In this document: positions 13,067 to 13,682 of the stretch, in pieces
How the letters are laid out: each line of letters starts with the position of its first letter
Numbering within the stretch: the first letter of the stretch is position 1
Assembly: GCA_003235465.1 (NCBI GenBank)
Contig: QJWD01000242.1
Span: 1-13,682 of the forward strand
Direction: 5' to 3'
From: Nitrospirota bacterium
Lineage (GTDB): Bacteria; Nitrospinota; Nitrospinia; Nitrospinales; VA-1
DNA length: 13,682 bases
Position numbers and translations under genes: made by a program
Notes under the pieces: model-generated
Database searches by the model: none
Seen by the model: only the letters and a program-made list of their open reading frames with translations
What the model was told of the DNA's origin: nothing

Positions 13067-13682
13067 ATGTTCGATAATCTCTCCGATCGGCTGGAGTCGA
13101 TCTACAAAAAACTCAAGGGCCGCGGCGTTCTGAAAGAAGCCGATGTCGACCAGGCGCTGCGCGAAATTCGCGTGGCGCTCATCGAGGCCGACGTCAGCCT
13201 TCCCGTTCTCAAGGACTTTCTCGCCCAGGTGCGCGAGAAGGCCATCGGCCAGGAGGTGCTGAAAAGCCTGACCCCGGGCCACCAGATGGTCAAGGTGGTG
13301 AACGACGAACTTACCCGGCTGCTTGGCGACGATTTCCGCGAAATCGAAATGGCGTCCAAGCCGCCGACGGTCCTTCTGATGGCGGGGTTGCAGGGTTCCG
13401 GTAAAACCACCACCGTCGGCAAGCTCGCCCGCCGCTTCAAGGAAAAGGGCAAGAACTGCCTGCTGGTGCCGGCGGACGTGTACCGCCCCGCCGCCATCGA
13501 GCAGCTGAACGTGCTCGGCCGCGATCTCGACGTCGCGGTGTACCATGCGGGGGACGAGAAGGACCCGGTCGCCATATGCAAGAACGCGGTGGAGGAAGCG
13601 GGGCGCAGCCTGCGCCATGTGGTGATCCTCGATACCGCCGGGCGCACCCAGGTCGACGATGCGTTGATGGAGGAACTGAAGC
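13067..13682 (+). CDS. ffh: Signal recognition particle protein Ffh (SRP54), 3' end outside the window
   Basis: Only the first 205 codons are present; the frame is open to the window edge, so the M domain is missing from view. The N domain (about 1-90) starts MFDNLSDRLESIYKKLKGRG and contains ALREIRVALIEADVSLPV. The G domain follows with P-loop GLQGSGKTTT (107-116), the SRP-specific DVYRPAAIEQL (137-147) and DTAGR (189-193). Ffh binds 4.5S RNA and signal sequences and delivers ribosomes to the membrane receptor FtsY. The ATG at 13067 gives the normal N-terminus; the bases just before it (TTTTCAGAT) are a poor Shine-Dalgarno. A strong promoter lies at 12988-13015. No 4.5S RNA gene was seen in the window. 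Confidence 0.97.
   Translation, partial: MFDNLSDRLESIYKKLKGRGVLKEADVDQALREIRVALIEADVSLPVLKDFLAQVREKAIGQEVLKSLTPGHQMVKVVNDELTRLLGDDFREIEMASKPPTVLLMAGLQGSGKTTTVGKLARRFKEKGKNCLLVPADVYRPAAIEQLNVLGRDLDVAVYHAGDEKDPVAICKNAVEEAGRSLRHVVILDTAGRTQVDDALMEELK

Noticed and set aside
13061..13618. Minus-strand frame of 185 codons opposite ffh
   Set aside because: The plus strand encodes an unmistakable Ffh N and G domain; the minus frame is its shadow.

Overview
This is a GC-rich, gene-dense stretch of a bacterial chromosome. The products point to a Gram-negative, rod-shaped bacterium: an outer-membrane-type lipoprotein of the BamE/SmpA fold, the shape protein RodA, RNase G with a proteobacterial-type CxxCxxC motif, a NarK-type nitrate/nitrite carrier and bacterial Ffh. 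I cannot fix the phylum from the sequence; it looks proteobacterial or deltaproteobacterial in grade. No phage, insertion sequence, tRNA, rRNA or CRISPR array was seen.

Layout. (1) 7-2721, plus strand: a LemA protein overlapping a TPM-domain protein with an unrecognised C-terminal region, then a D-2-hydroxyacid dehydrogenase behind its own extended -10 promoter. (2) 2724-5756, minus strand: a likely transcription unit of a BamE-like lipoprotein, a NarK-type transporter and the ATPase YchF, with a promoter at 5728-5756. The dehydrogenase and ychF converge with only 2 bp between their stop codons. (3) 5811-8623, minus strand: rodA followed by rng, with a strong extended -10 promoter for rng between them. 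(4) 8624-9501: 878 bp without a credible gene. (5) 9502-11332, minus strand: moaB, a small two-helix membrane protein and an rluD-like pseudouridine synthase, closed by a clear intrinsic terminator. (6) 11519-13682: a pteridine-reductase-like SDR (plus), queC (minus) and the first 205 codons of ffh (plus), the last two divergent from a shared AT-rich promoter region.

The most unusual part is the 878-bp gap. It holds three exact matches to the DnaA-box consensus TTWTNCACA, two of them a perfect inverted pair of TTATCCACA, plus six one-mismatch boxes. It also has an IHF-like site, an A8T4 tract with an AT-rich flank, and a 12-bp inverted repeat that encloses one exact DnaA box. Together these make it a candidate replication origin (oriC), or failing that a DnaA-binding control locus, lying away from dnaA. 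This is an inference. The mixed gene directions on the right side are a point against it.

Functional links: rodA and rng form a cell-shape/RNA-processing pair that is often found together with mre genes. moaB, the pteridine-reductase-like SDR and queC all belong to pterin or deazapurine chemistry derived from GTP, although they are not one operon. The 3' flank of queC carries a second, imperfect copy of the stretch coding its zinc-binding tail.
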